A stretch of 64,000 bases of DNA from Bacillus_I endophytica_A (GTDB taxonomy: Bacteria; Bacillota; Bacilli; Bacillales; Bacillaceae_H): positions 1 to 64,000 of the forward strand of contig NZ_JALAMS010000028.1 in NCBI RefSeq assembly GCF_026790145.1, read 5' to 3'. The translations under genes were made by a program, and so were the position numbers. Shown one piece after another: positions 17,244-25,832 of the stretch (within the stretch, counting starts at the first letter, position 1; every line of letters starts with the position of its first letter). A model generated the notes under the pieces. It was not told the origin of the DNA and searched no databases. It saw only the letters and a program-made list of their open reading frames with translations.

Positions 17244-18228
17244 CTCTAACCCCCTCCTCTTCATGTAAGAAACAGCGTACTTTATGATAGTTTTTAAGAC
17301 GATAAATAGGTGGGGTTTCGATAAGACATCGCTCTGTTACAAATTCACACCGACTAGCAAAATGGCAACCTTGTTTAATAGATCCTGGCTTAGGAACATT
17401 ACCAGGAATAGAATACAACCGATCTTTCTTTATTCTTTTATCAGGAACAGATTTAATGAGGCCCCTTGTGTACGGATGTTTTGGATTTTTAAAAAGGGTA
17501 AGAACGTCTGTTTCTTCAATAATTTTTCCCGCATACATAACCATGACCCGATCACACACTTCAGCAACAACTCCAAGGTCGTGAGTGATAAGCATAATTG
17601 CTGTATTTAATTCTTCATTTAATTCTTTCATTAACTGAAGAATTTGGGCTTGAATGGTTACATCAAGAGCTGTTGTTGGCTCATCTGCAATAAGTAACTT
17701 CGGATCACATAAAAGAGCCATCGCAATCATTACACGCTGTCTCATTCCTCCAGAAAGCTGATGTGGATAGTTTTTTATAAGCTCTTCAACTCGAGGCAGA
17801 CCAACAAGCTTCAGCATGTCCAAAACCCGCTCTTTCGCTTGCTTCTTACTCCACTTTCTATGTATGCGTATTGCTTCAGTGAGCTGTGAGCCAATTGTAA
17901 AAAGAGGGTTAAGGGACGTCATAGGCTCTTGAAAAATCATTGAAATGTCGTCTCCTCGTATTTCTCGCATTTGCTTTTCTGAGAGGTTCATAAGGTTGAT
18001 CTCATTGAACAGCATAGAATCTGCTTCAACAATACCTGGGGGCTCAGGGACAAGTTTCATAAGCGATAGAGATGTAATACTTTTACCACAACCTGATTCG
18101 CCTACTACTCCTAAAATCTCGCCTTTTTTAATATGAAACGTAATACCATCAACTGCTGGCACCCTGCCATCTTCTGTTTTAAAAGAGATGCGCAAGTTCT
18201 GTACATCAATCACTTTTTCTGATTCCAC
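17218..18228 (-). CDS. Peptide ABC importer ATPase (DppD/AppD type)
   Basis: First gene of the importer operon, 336 residues, GTG start at 18228 with AAGGAG 7 nt upstream. Walker A is GESGCGKSI (last residue Ile in place of the usual Thr/Ser, as seen in many OppD proteins), the signature is LSGGMRQRVMIAMAL, Walker B is LLIADEPTTALDV and the switch is in ITHD. The C-terminal oligopeptide-transport domain carries the CHFASRCEFVTERC cysteines. The palindrome with a CodY-like box lies upstream, so the operon probably responds to amino-acid supply. Confidence 0.92.
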   Translation of the reverse strand: MESEKVIDVQNLRISFKTEDGRVPAVDGITFHIKKGEILGVVGESGCGKSITSLSLMKLVPEPPGIVEADSMLFNEINLMNLSEKQMREIRGDDISMIFQEPMTSLNPLFTIGSQLTEAIRIHRKWSKKQAKERVLDMLKLVGLPRVEELIKNYPHQLSGGMRQRVMIAMALLCDPKLLIADEPTTALDVTIQAQILQLMKELNEELNTAIMLITHDLGVVAEVCDRVMVMYAGKIIEETDVLTLFKNPKHPYTRGLIKSVPDKRIKKDRLYSIPGNVPKPGSIKQGCHFASRCEFVTERCLIETPPIYRLKNYHKVRCFLHEEEGVRDEQSIATS

Positions 18229-18263
18229 AGCCTCACTCCTTATATAATAATTTAGAAACCATC

Positions 18264-18305
18264 CTCAACTGTAATTTTCTGACTTATCAGAAAATTACAG
18301 TTGAG
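18264..18305. promoter_or_regulatory. 42-nt palindrome with CodY-like box
   Basis: Perfect 19-bp arms at 18264-18282 and 18287-18305 flank four bases. Within it ACTTATCAGAAAATT (18282-18296) matches the CodY consensus AATTTTCwGAAAATT at 13 of 15 positions. It lies just downstream of a candidate promoter for the peptide importer (reverse-strand TTTACA ... TATTAT near 18310-18340). Known biology: peptide permeases are classic CodY targets in Bacillus. Binding here is inferred. Confidence 0.6.
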
Positions 18306-18340
18306 AAAATTATAATACAAAAGTTTTTAAGTAGGTGTAA

Positions 18341-18378
18341 AAAAATGTCGAAAACTTAAATAAGTTTTCGACATTTTT
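18341..18378 (-). terminator. terminator of ygaD
   Basis: Perfect 18-nt arms (18341-18358 and 18361-18378) form a stem with a small apical loop and a U-run on the reverse strand. It overlaps the ygaD stop codon. Confidence 0.9.
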
Positions 18379-20119
18379 ATCCATCTAGTTGTTGCACACT
18401 AAAGAGACTATAGTAACTTCCTTTTTTCTTCATTAGCTCCTCATGTGATCCTCTCTCTTTAATTTTTCCATTTTCTACAAGAACAATTTCGTCTACATGT
18501 GTAATCGTAGATAATCTGTGAGCAACAATGAATGTCGTACGATTTTTTGCTAACTTTTCAACGGCTTCTTGAATAATGTGTTCACTTTCCAAATCAAGTG
18601 CAGAAGTTGCTTCGTCAAAAATAAGAATTGGTGGGTTTTTCAAAAATACGCGAGCAATCGCAATACGTTGTTTCTGACCGCCTGAAAGCTTGACACCTCG
18701 TTCTCCCACTTTTGTATCATATCCTTCAGGAAGTTCTAAAATAAAGTCATGAGCATTTGCTGCTTTAGCGGATTCGATAATTTCCGCTTCACTTGCTTCT
18801 GGGTTTCCAAAAGCAATGTTGGCACGAATAGAATCACTAAATAAAACATTGTCCTGCATAACAATTCCTATTTGATCGCGCAAGCTTCGTACTTTGAAAG
18901 AACGAATATCCTCTCCATCAATGCGCAAAACCCCTTTACTTACATCGTAAAAGCGAGGAATTAAACTAATAATTGTGGATTTTCCTCCTCCGCTCATTCC
19001 AACAAATGCAGTTGATTTTCCACTTGGCACATCCAGAGAAATGTTATGAAGCACTTCTTCATCTTCATAAGAAAAAGAGACATTTTCAAAAGTTACTCTT
19101 CCTTTAATATTCTTACATTCTTTTGCGTCTGGCTTATCTTCAATATCGTACTTTTCATCCATAAATTCAAAAACACGATCCATTGAAGCAATTGCTTGAG
19201 TTAAAGTTGTTGAAGCGTTAACAAGCCGGCGTAATGGGCTATAGAGACGATCAATATATGTAACAAAGGCAACCATCGTTCCCACACTTAAGCCGCCTTT
19301 TATAGCATAATAACCTGCATAACCAATTACTAATAAAGGGGCAAGATCTGTTACTGTATTAATAACTGCAAATGTTTTGGCATTCCAACTTGTATGATCA
19401 ACAGCTCGTTTTAAAAAATTACCGTTATGTTTATCGAATTCTTTTTCCTCATGTTCTTCAGCTGAAAAACTCCTGATAAGCGATATTCCTTGCACTCTTT
19501 CGTGGAGATGACCTTGCACTTCTGCAAGAGCTTGAGATCTGACGCGTGTTAAATGACGCAGCCTGCCGTAAAAGTATTTAACGGTGAAAGCATAGACTGG
19601 AAATAAGATAATCGATACAATAGTTAATTTCACATTCATTGTAAACATGATAGCAATTGCAATAAAAATAGTTGCTGTATCAAGCCAAACGTTCATAAGT
19701 CCTGTAATAACAAAGGTTTTCGTTTGCTCCACATCATTGATTACTCTTGAAATCACTTCTCCAACTCTCGTATTTGCGTAAAAACGCATGCTTAGACGTT
19801 GAATATGATCAAAAAGCTTTCGCCGAATATCGTATAAAATTTTGTTAGCCACCCACTGTGCGTAATATTGACGATAATATTCAACAGGAGGACGAAGAAG
19901 GCCAAATATAACAAACATAAATCCCATTAAGTAAAAGAGTCTTGTTAATTTTTCACTGTCTGAAAGAGTATTCCCTCCTAAAATATTATCAACAACGTAT
20001 TTTAAAATAAGCGGGATAATAAGAGGAAAAGAGAATTTAACAAGACCAATAATAATTGTTGCAACAATTTTCCATTTGTATGGTTTTACAAATACAAAGT
20101 ATCTTTTTATGCTACTCAA
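18377..20119 (-). CDS. ygaD: YgaD, ABC exporter half-transporter
   Basis: A fused permease/ATPase exporter of 580 residues, the length of MsbA/LmrA-type half-transporters; it would act as a homodimer or with a partner. Six helices (about 1-310) precede the nucleotide-binding domain: Walker A GMSGGGKST, signature LSGGQKQRIAIARVF, Walker B ILIFDEATSALD, switch AHRLST. YgaD of B. subtilis has the same length and position. It starts with TTG at 20119, six nt after a GAGGGGGG ribosome site. The substrate is unknown; multidrug or lipid export are family possibilities. Confidence 0.9.
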   Translation of the reverse strand: MSSIKRYFVFVKPYKWKIVATIIIGLVKFSFPLIIPLILKYVVDNILGGNTLSDSEKLTRLFYLMGFMFVIFGLLRPPVEYYRQYYAQWVANKILYDIRRKLFDHIQRLSMRFYANTRVGEVISRVINDVEQTKTFVITGLMNVWLDTATIFIAIAIMFTMNVKLTIVSIILFPVYAFTVKYFYGRLRHLTRVRSQALAEVQGHLHERVQGISLIRSFSAEEHEEKEFDKHNGNFLKRAVDHTSWNAKTFAVINTVTDLAPLLVIGYAGYYAIKGGLSVGTMVAFVTYIDRLYSPLRRLVNASTTLTQAIASMDRVFEFMDEKYDIEDKPDAKECKNIKGRVTFENVSFSYEDEEVLHNISLDVPSGKSTAFVGMSGGGKSTIISLIPRFYDVSKGVLRIDGEDIRSFKVRSLRDQIGIVMQDNVLFSDSIRANIAFGNPEASEAEIIESAKAANAHDFILELPEGYDTKVGERGVKLSGGQKQRIAIARVFLKNPPILIFDEATSALDLESEHIIQEAVEKLAKNRTTFIVAHRLSTITHVDEIVLVENGKIKERGSHEELMKKKGSYYSLFSVQQLDG

Positions 20120-20145
20120 ACAAGGCCCCCCTCATATATAGAAAA

Positions 20146-20169
20146 AACCTGCCAGAAAGGGAACAGGTT
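20146..20169 (-). terminator. terminator of ygaC
   Basis: A short stem (20146-20151 with 20164-20169) with partial inner pairing is followed by six U on the reverse strand. It overlaps the ygaC stop codon. Confidence 0.6.
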
Positions 20170-20707
20170 AAATGTGCGGTCTTCGATATGTTAAATACCT
20201 TTCATACCACATATCAATAAAGTCTGGTGCAAACGGTCCTTTTCTTTGTCGAATCCAGTTTTGTAAATTTTCTAGGTTATATTTTAAAATTCGATCAATG
20301 ACAAGTGGATAATTCATCTTCTTCCGATGCTCTTCATATTCATCTTCATCAAGAATTGTATAGGTCATATCAGGAAACACCTTAATATCTAAATCATAAT
20401 CAATGTACTTTAATGCACCTTCTTCTAAAATGAATGGCGAGCTAATATTGCAATAGTAGTAGATACCGTCTTCTCTAATCATGCCAATCACATTGAACCA
20501 ATGCTGAGAATGAAAATAGCAAATTGCAGGTTCTCGTGTCACCCATTTCCGACCATCAGATTCCGTTACAACCGTTCTATCATTGCCACCAATCATAAGC
20601 GTTTGGGTACCTTTTAAAATCATCGTTTCATCCCAAATGCGATGGATATGGCCATCATGCTTATAGCTTTGGATTTCAATTGGCTCTCCTTCCGCTGGTT
20701 GAATCAT
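20168..20707 (-). CDS. ygaC: YgaC, nucleoside tri-/diphosphate phosphatase (Ntdp family)
   Basis: A DUF402/UPF0374 protein of 179 residues. The S. aureus relative Ntdp hydrolyses nucleoside tri- and diphosphates with divalent metal. The key region is YCNISSPF...KYIDYDLDIKVFPD followed by DEDEYEEH, the acidic cluster that binds metal. FAPDFIDMWYERYL near the C terminus is a family block. AAGGGG lies before the ATG. Position between ygaD and ygaB is as in B. subtilis, where the related YjjG-type name is not used. Confidence 0.88.
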   Translation of the reverse strand: MIQPAEGEPIEIQSYKHDGHIHRIWDETMILKGTQTLMIGGNDRTVVTESDGRKWVTREPAICYFHSQHWFNVIGMIREDGIYYYCNISSPFILEEGALKYIDYDLDIKVFPDMTYTILDEDEYEEHRKKMNYPLVIDRILKYNLENLQNWIRQRKGPFAPDFIDMWYERYLTYRRPHI

Positions 20708-20882
20708 TTTTTCCCCTTCTTTCTATTTTAGAACTCTTCTCGTTTGTTTATGAATCTTTTATGTACTGCTTTGGAGTTCTCCCTTGTCCACTTTTCGTCT
20801 ACCTTGTCTAATAACTACAATTATTCGTTCGTAACTACATAGGCTCTTTACCATTATAACTTTTTGGAGAACAAATTAAAAC

Positions 20883-20930
20883 AAAAGGGGGTGCCTAGAG
20901 CAAACAATTCACTCCAGACGCCCCCTTTTT
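20883..20930 (-). terminator. terminator of ygaB
   Basis: An extended imperfect hairpin whose base pairs four A and five G (20883-20891) with the C/U run at 20921-20930. It lies two nt beyond the stop codon. Confidence 0.8.
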
Positions 20931-20932
20931 AC

Positions 20933-21196
20933 CTATTTAAAAAGCGGTTCTTCTACCGCTTCTTTTTCATACGTTTCGATAATTGATGCAGTTTGGTTTT
21001 GAAACGTTGTCTGAATATCCTTCAGCTGTTGTTTCATGATTGAAATCTCTTCTTGCAAAGAATTTAATTTTGTTTCTTCTTGAAGCACTAAAAGCTCTCT
21101 TTCAATCTCTTGGCAACGTTCTATTTCTGATTGAATAAACAACAGCTCATCCATTGTCTTCATTTGCTTCACAACTAACTGATCAAATTTTTGCAC
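20933..21196 (-). CDS. ygaB: YgaB, small coiled-coil protein
   Basis: An 87-residue YgaB-family protein, almost wholly alpha-helical and charged. Heptad-like spacing of L, I and V from about residue 10 to 75 indicates a coiled coil. No enzymatic motif, membrane segment or signal peptide is seen. It starts with GTG at 21196, six nt after GGAGGG. Position next to sspE and ygaC follows B. subtilis. The function is unknown. Confidence 0.85.
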   Translation of the reverse strand: MQKFDQLVVKQMKTMDELLFIQSEIERCQEIERELLVLQEETKLNSLQEEISIMKQQLKDIQTTFQNQTASIIETYEKEAVEEPLFK

Positions 21197-21330
21197 GCGT
21201 TTCCCTCCACTTTATCATTAGTATGGGTAGATGCTTCACGTTCTGCGACTTACTTCACTAGTTTAATTCTTGATTAACATACTTTTCCCTTTGCCGATAT
21301 ATGTAAAATTTAGACAAGTTTTGTCACAGA

Positions 21331-21368
21331 AAAAGACACTTCCTATCCGAATGAAGGAAGTGTCTTTT
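21331..21368 (-). terminator. terminator of sspE
   Basis: Perfect 14-bp arms (21331-21344 and 21355-21368) have a 10-nt loop and lie 11 nt after the stop codon. The U-tract on the reverse strand is short. Confidence 0.8.
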
Positions 21369-21379
21369 GAACTTACAAA

Positions 21380-21562
21380 TTAGCTGTTTTGGTTTTTGTT
21401 TTTGTTAGCTTGAGCGTTTTGTTGCTTCACTTGTTGTACATCAGTTTCAGCAGCATACTCAGTGCCATATTGGCCTTGGTTAGCTTGAGCATTTTGTTGT
21501 TTTACTTTTTGAATGTTAGTACCAGCTGCTGTTTGGTTTTGGTTTTGGTTTTTCTTTGCCAT
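21380..21562 (-). CDS. sspE: SspE, gamma-type small acid-soluble spore protein
   Basis: A 60-residue spore-core protein, rich in Gln and Asn and lacking hydrophobic core residues. It serves as an amino-acid store that is degraded in germination and, unlike alpha/beta SASP, does not coat DNA. Two copies of VKQQNAQAN frame TEYAAETDVQ, the probable germination-protease site (TEFASE in B. subtilis SspE). It is shorter than the B. subtilis protein, with fewer repeats. A sigma-G promoter lies directly upstream. The gene is in the standard place between fabL and ygaB. Confidence 0.95.
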   Translation of the reverse strand: MAKKNQNQNQTAAGTNIQKVKQQNAQANQGQYGTEYAAETDVQQVKQQNAQANKNKNQNS

Positions 21563-21584
21563 TGTCTTTCACCTCCACGAAAAT

Positions 21585-21614
21585 TAATATGTCCCGAAGG
21601 TAAAAGAACTATTC
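21585..21614 (-). promoter_or_regulatory. sspE promoter (sigma-G)
   Basis: On the reverse strand GAATA (21610-21614), an 18-nt spacer and CATATTA (21585-21591) fit the forespore sigma-G consensus GHATR / CATWHTA with no mismatch. Confidence 0.8.
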
Positions 21615-21630
21615 AAATTAATTTATTTTT

Positions 21631-22383
21631 TTACACAAGCAGTGAACGACCACCATCAACAATGATTGTTTGTCCACAAATCATGCTTGCTCCTTCAGAT
21701 AAAAGGAACATAACTGTATTTACGATGTCATCCATTTCAACCATACGTCCTGCAGGTGTATTTTCTCTTGCATCATTTAAAAGCTCTTCACGGTTTGGAA
21801 AATGCTTTAATGCTTCCGTATCTACAGCACCACCTGAAACTGTGTTAACTTGAATATTCTTCGGTGCAAGCTCAACAGCTAAGTAACGTGTTAAAGCTTC
21901 AACAGCTGCTTTTGAAACTCCAACTGTCGTGTAGTTCTCTAAGTAGCGCATAGAACCAAGCGAGCTAATAGTAACAATTTTACCTCCGCCCGTTTTTTCC
22001 ATTCTTTTTGCCGCTTCTTGAGCACAGAATAAATAACCTTTGCTATTAATATCCATTGTCCAGTTCCAATGCGTTTCCTCAACTTCCATAATTGGACGAA
22101 GAACACCTGATGCTGCATTGCTTACAAAAACGTCAAGACGGCCAAAAGTGTGATCAATTTCAGCAAACATTTCCTTAATTTTCTCCACTTTTCCAACGTT
22201 TGCTTTCACAACTAATGCACGCTGTCCAATGCTTTCAATTTCAGCGGCTAGTTCAAGGGCTGCGCTTTTGCTACGTGCATAGTTAACAACAATGTCATAC
22301 CCTTCCTTTGCTAAACGTAATGCTGTAGCTCTGCCAATTCCACGACTACTTCCTGTTATTAAAGCTACTTTATTTTCCATCAT
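21631..22383 (-). CDS. fabL: FabL, NADPH-dependent enoyl-ACP reductase
   Basis: FabL completes each round of fatty-acid elongation by reducing enoyl-ACP. It is the triclosan-tolerant second reductase of bacilli beside FabI. It is a short-chain dehydrogenase of 250 residues: TGSSRGIGRA binds NADPH, SNAASG is the structural motif, and YTTVGVSKAAVEA gives the catalytic Tyr-x6-Lys. It matches B. subtilis FabL (YgaA) through to the C-terminal IIVDGGRSLLV. Two adjacent ATGs (22383, 22380) share one AGGTG site; either could be used. Confidence 0.95.
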   Translation of the reverse strand: MMENKVALITGSSRGIGRATALRLAKEGYDIVVNYARSKSAALELAAEIESIGQRALVVKANVGKVEKIKEMFAEIDHTFGRLDVFVSNAASGVLRPIMEVEETHWNWTMDINSKGYLFCAQEAAKRMEKTGGGKIVTISSLGSMRYLENYTTVGVSKAAVEALTRYLAVELAPKNIQVNTVSGGAVDTEALKHFPNREELLNDARENTPAGRMVEMDDIVNTVMFLLSEGASMICGQTIIVDGGRSLLV

Positions 22384-22532
22384 GACACCTCATTTTAAAT
22401 TCATTAATCATCTTAATTTGCTATTTTATTGTAATGCTTACCGTGTATAAGACACAAGCATTGTTGTAAAAATAAAACGAGCACGCACAAGGCTCATAAA
22501 TTTCACGACACGTGTATGGAGGGACGCCCATT

Positions 22533-22757
22533 ATGTATGTTGGACGCGATATGACTGCTCTTTCAATGATAGGGAAAGAGGAGTGGAAAGACAGCGAACT
22601 TGCTTACTTTCATCACTCTCTTCAACAAATTATGCCCTATCTTAATAGTGAAGGACAAACGATTCATCGTCAAATTATGAATGAAATCCAAAATCGCGGT
22701 GGCCTTCATCGCAGAGAAGGCGACTATACGCATGGAACTGAAATAGTGTATGACTAA
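22533..22757 (+). CDS. yfhS: YfhS family protein
   Basis: A small soluble protein of 74 residues resembling B. subtilis YfhS in length and place (between fabL and mutY). The ATG at 22533 lies 9 nt after GGAGGG; the frame is open from 22512 but that start would lie upstream of the ribosome site. Conserved-looking blocks are YVGRDMTALSMI, DSELAYFHHSLQQIMPYLN and the C-terminal GDYTHGTEIVYD. No known domain or function. It is suspected of a sporulation-related role only by neighbourhood. Confidence 0.8.
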   Translation: MYVGRDMTALSMIGKEEWKDSELAYFHHSLQQIMPYLNSEGQTIHRQIMNEIQNRGGLHRREGDYTHGTEIVYD

Positions 22758-22762
22758 TACTT

Positions 22763-22788
22763 CCCTATCCGAGAAAGCTCGGGTAGGG
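22763..22788. terminator. hairpin between yfhS and mutY
   Basis: Eleven-bp arms (22763-22773 and 22778-22788, one G-U pair) with a 4-nt loop and a modest U-tract on the forward strand separate two convergent genes. Confidence 0.6.
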
Positions 22789-22789
22789 T

Positions 22790-23887
22790 TTAATCTTGTT
22801 GGCGTTCCTTAAATGCCTTCTTCATTTTCTGATGTGAAACAGGAAAAGCGTATTGCTCTGCTTCTTCCCATGTAAGAAGTTTGAGGGTTTCGCTCTCTTC
22901 TACTTTCCCTCTAATCTTTCCTTCGTAGACTGTAATATGCCATGTAAGATGTGAAAAAACGTGACTAATTGTTGTAAAAGGCTGTCCTATTTCAGCTTTC
23001 ACCCCAAATTTTTCTGTTAAGAATGCTGTTAATTCCTCTTCCTTAGAAAGAGCTTTCTGAATTTCAACATTTGGAAATTCCCATAAATTTGCAAGCAGTC
23101 CTTTACTTGACCTTTTATGAATAAGAACTTTCCTACTTTCATCTGTTAACACTGCTGCTGCAAGTTCCACAGCTTTTACAGATTTCTTACTTGTCTTAAC
23201 TGGTAATTCTTTTTGTGTGCCTTCTTCAAATGCCCTGCAATGTTCCTGAACAGGACAAAGTAAACAGGCTGGAGACTTTGGTGTGCAAATAAGAGCTCCA
23301 AGTTCCATCAATCCTTGATTAAAAAAAGAGGGGTTCTCATGCGAAATTATGGCATAAACAAGTTCATCAAAAAGCTTGCGTGTTTTTGGCTTCGCAATGT
23401 CTTCCCATACGAACAAAATACGGGAAAGAACACGCATTACGTTTCCATCAACAGCAGGTTCTGGGACGCCGTAGGCAATGCTTAAAATAGCTCCTGTTGT
23501 ATATGGTCCAACTCCTTTTAGCTTAGACACTTCGTCTTTTGTTTCAGGCACAATGCCACCATACTCGTCGCGCACTTCCCTAACCGCATGCTGAAGATTG
23601 CGCGCTCTGGAATAATAGCCAAGCCCCTCCCATGCTTTTAATACGTCTTCTTCATCAGCATCAGCCAAATGTTCAAGTGTTGGAAATTTACTTATAAAAT
23701 TATTAAAATAAGGAATAACAGTATCAACCCTTGTTTGTTGAAGCATAATTTCAGATACCCACACTTTGTACGGATCTTTATCTTGGCGCCACGGTAAATC
23801 ACGCTGCTCTGCTGTAAACCAACCAATCAAATCTTCTTGAAATTTTGCTATATTAAAATCCTTTACAATTTCTTTACTTTGTTTCAT
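22790..23887 (-). CDS. mutY: MutY, adenine DNA glycosylase
   Basis: MutY removes adenine mispaired with 8-oxoguanine, preventing oxidative G-to-T mutations. Its 365 residues are normal. Catalytic Glu46 (WVSEIMLQQT), the helix-hairpin-helix LKGVGPYTTGAI and Asp147 (AVDGNVMRV) are present. The iron-sulfur loop has Cys201, 208, 211 and 217 with 6-2-5 spacing. A C-terminal NUDIX-like domain (about 230-360) recognises 8-oxoG. GGAGG lies 10 nt before the ATG. It is in the same place as B. subtilis yfhQ. Confidence 0.95.
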   Translation of the reverse strand: MKQSKEIVKDFNIAKFQEDLIGWFTAEQRDLPWRQDKDPYKVWVSEIMLQQTRVDTVIPYFNNFISKFPTLEHLADADEEDVLKAWEGLGYYSRARNLQHAVREVRDEYGGIVPETKDEVSKLKGVGPYTTGAILSIAYGVPEPAVDGNVMRVLSRILFVWEDIAKPKTRKLFDELVYAIISHENPSFFNQGLMELGALICTPKSPACLLCPVQEHCRAFEEGTQKELPVKTSKKSVKAVELAAAVLTDESRKVLIHKRSSKGLLANLWEFPNVEIQKALSKEEELTAFLTEKFGVKAEIGQPFTTISHVFSHLTWHITVYEGKIRGKVEESETLKLLTWEEAEQYAFPVSHQKMKKAFKERQQD

Positions 23888-24239
23888 GTGCTATCCTCCG
23901 AGGTATTATGATAAATATGAATATAGGGATTCTTCATTTCTTCCCATTCCATTCTATTGTCTGTTTAATATAGATAATAAAAGCGTGCAATAATTACAAT
24001 ATTTCCCTCTATATAATGCTTCTTCTTGTTAAACACTATAGGTAACAAGCTTCCATAAGTTGTCACCTATACGCCTAAGCTACAATGAAACTTGATGAAC
24101 AGAGTTCAAAAGCGTTATAATCCACATAATCCAATTTGCAATAAAGCAAATTGTTTAAATAACAACATGAATCACAAGAATTTAGCCTAACGTATATTTG
24201 TTATGACCTGTTAGAACCGAACGATTAGGAGGTCTTTTT
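23888..24239. other. intergenic region mutY-yfhP with inverted repeats
   Basis: About 350 nt, A/T-rich, no credible gene. It contains an imperfect inverted repeat (24037-24052 with 24057-24071, one bulge and one mismatch) and a perfect 8-bp repeat (24132-24139 with 24146-24153). Either could be an operator or leader structure for yfhP. No riboswitch family is recognised. Confidence 0.45.
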
Positions 24240-25220
24240 TTGGATACTGGAACACATATTGTTATGGGAATTGCTTTAGGAGGATTAGCAACGCTAGATC
24301 CGACTGTTTCTTCTCATTTAGATACGAAAGAAGCTGTTATGATAGGAGCTATTGCAGGATCACTTATTCCTGATATTGATACGATATTAAAATTAAGAAA
24401 CAACGCCAAATACATCCGGAACCATCGCGGGATTACTCACTCGATTCCTGCCGTTCTTCTATGGCCGCTTCTTATTACGTTTATTTTGCATCTACTTTTT
24501 CGAGATGCCCATCTTTTTGATTTATGGATGTGGACATTTATAGGAGTCATTATTCACGTTTTTGTCGACATTTTCAACGCCTATGGAACACAGGCATTTC
24601 GACCCTTTTCTCAAAAATGGGTAGCGCTTGGGATTATCAATACGTTTGATCCGTACTTTTTCACTATCCATATCATTGGCATAATCATTTGGGCTATTGG
24701 TGGAAGTCCTGGTCCAACCTTTATTACGGTTTTTGGCGTTATTATCGTCTACTATTTTATCCGAATTGCAATGAATCTTAACTTGCGTCATAAAATTAAA
24801 AAACAACTTCCAAATGTAGAAAAGATTATTATTTCACCAACAATGCGTTTCAATCGTTGGCATCTCGCTATCATTGCTAAAAATCACTTTTATGTGGGAA
24901 ATGCCACAAACGGAGAAATCAAAGTCCATGATGTTTTTGACCGGATGGAAGAACCTTCATCAGCGCTTATGGAAGCAGCAAAACAAGATGAAAACTTATC
25001 AGCATTCCTTTCATTCTCCCCTATATACAGGTTCGAGACTGCAGAGTATAGCGATCATATTGAAGTACGCTTTATTGATCTTCGTTATCGAAGCAAAGGA
25101 TATTATCCGTTCGTAGCCGTTGTTCAGCTTGATTTTGATTTAAATATCATCTGTTCCTATACAGGATGGATTTTTAGTGAAAAGAAACTCCGTAAAAAAC
25201 TAGATTATTTACCAAACTAA
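24240..25220 (+). CDS. yfhP: YfhP, membrane-bound metal-dependent hydrolase family
   Basis: A 326-residue protein of the YdjM/DUF457 family of membrane-bound metal-dependent hydrolases. Four or five helices span about residues 1-180. Likely metal ligands are in DTGTHIVMG, LIPDIDT, HRGITHSIP and IHVFVDIFNAYG (His and Asp). A soluble C-terminal domain follows. It starts with TTG at 24240: a full AGGAGGT at 24227-24233 leaves exactly 6 nt, whereas the first in-frame ATG is inside the His motif region. The substrate is unknown. Position beside mutY is as in B. subtilis. Confidence 0.87.
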   Translation: MDTGTHIVMGIALGGLATLDPTVSSHLDTKEAVMIGAIAGSLIPDIDTILKLRNNAKYIRNHRGITHSIPAVLLWPLLITFILHLLFRDAHLFDLWMWTFIGVIIHVFVDIFNAYGTQAFRPFSQKWVALGIINTFDPYFFTIHIIGIIIWAIGGSPGPTFITVFGVIIVYYFIRIAMNLNLRHKIKKQLPNVEKIIISPTMRFNRWHLAIIAKNHFYVGNATNGEIKVHDVFDRMEEPSSALMEAAKQDENLSAFLSFSPIYRFETAEYSDHIEVRFIDLRYRSKGYYPFVAVVQLDFDLNIICSYTGWIFSEKKLRKKLDYLPN

Positions 25221-25246
25221 AAAGAAGTGGGTTTCCACTTCTTTTT
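25219..25246. terminator. bidirectional terminator, yfhP/yfhJ
   Basis: Perfect 12-bp arms (25219-25230 and 25235-25246), a 4-nt loop and U-runs on both strands lie between convergent genes. Confidence 0.9.
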
Positions 25247-25514
25247 AATGTTTTAAATCATCTTCACTATCCATTAGTGCTTTGAATTTTGGATTGCTTG
25301 TTTTGAACTCGTGCAGCCTCGGTCCATAATGATTAATCCAGTTTGTTACAATCTGCTCTGTTAACTCCTGTCCTTTATACTCCCGACCTGCTTTAGCATA
25401 TGTTGCTTCAAAGTCTTCCCATAAAAGCTCAATCCACGTCCGCGCTTTGGCATATGATAAGCTATCGTTCTTCTCTAACAGCATTGTTGTTAAACGCTCA
25501 AAAATATCTTCCAT
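25245..25514 (-). CDS. yfhJ: YfhJ family (WVELL) protein
   Basis: An 89-residue soluble protein of the YfhJ family, named for its WVELL block, here WIELLWEDFEATYAKAG. It is predicted to be largely alpha-helical, without cysteines, membrane segments or a signal peptide. GAAAGG AAATGAGG lies before the ATG. It is divergent from sspK, the same order as in B. subtilis. The function is unknown. Confidence 0.88.
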   Translation of the reverse strand: MEDIFERLTTMLLEKNDSLSYAKARTWIELLWEDFEATYAKAGREYKGQELTEQIVTNWINHYGPRLHEFKTSNPKFKALMDSEDDLKH

Positions 25515-25640
25515 TTCCTCATTTCCTTTCTGTTCTAGGGCAATATCTGGTTACATATCGCGCTAAGCTTATAGCATATACTAAACATGCATAAGGATAT
25601 TCTTTATGCACGTTACTTCTAACAAGGGGGCAAACGCACG

Positions 25641-25799
25641 ATGCGAAATAAAGCAAAAGGATTCCCAAATCAAAATAATAACAAATTTGAAGGTGAACCG
25701 CGAGCAAAAGCTGAATATGCGTCAAAACGAGCAGATGGAACAACTAATACGCATCCGGCTGAACGCATGCGTGCTTCTAATGAACGCGCGGATTATTAA
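25641..25799 (+). CDS. sspK: SspK, minor small acid-soluble spore protein
   Basis: A 52-residue basic, Asn/Lys-rich protein (start MRNKAKGFPNQNN, then GEPRAKAEYASKRADGT) that I recognise as SspK, a minor forespore protein of Bacillus. It is placed next to yfhJ exactly as in B. subtilis. The RAKAEYASKRADG core is the family signature. A GGGGG ribosome site lies 10 nt ahead of the ATG. Another reading frame over the same DNA (25606-25815) is longer but lacks similarity to anything and should not be annotated. Expression is presumably in the forespore under sigma-G; I see only a weak candidate promoter (CATATAC near 25593). Confidence 0.9.
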   Translation: MRNKAKGFPNQNNNKFEGEPRAKAEYASKRADGTTNTHPAERMRASNERADY

Positions 25800-25832
25800 C
25801 TCTAACGAAACATAATTCTGGAGGTGCTCACA

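Noticed and set aside
25606..25815. A 69-codon forward frame overlapping sspK
   Set aside because: It lies in another frame over a recognised spore gene; the sspK frame has the ribosome site and the family match.
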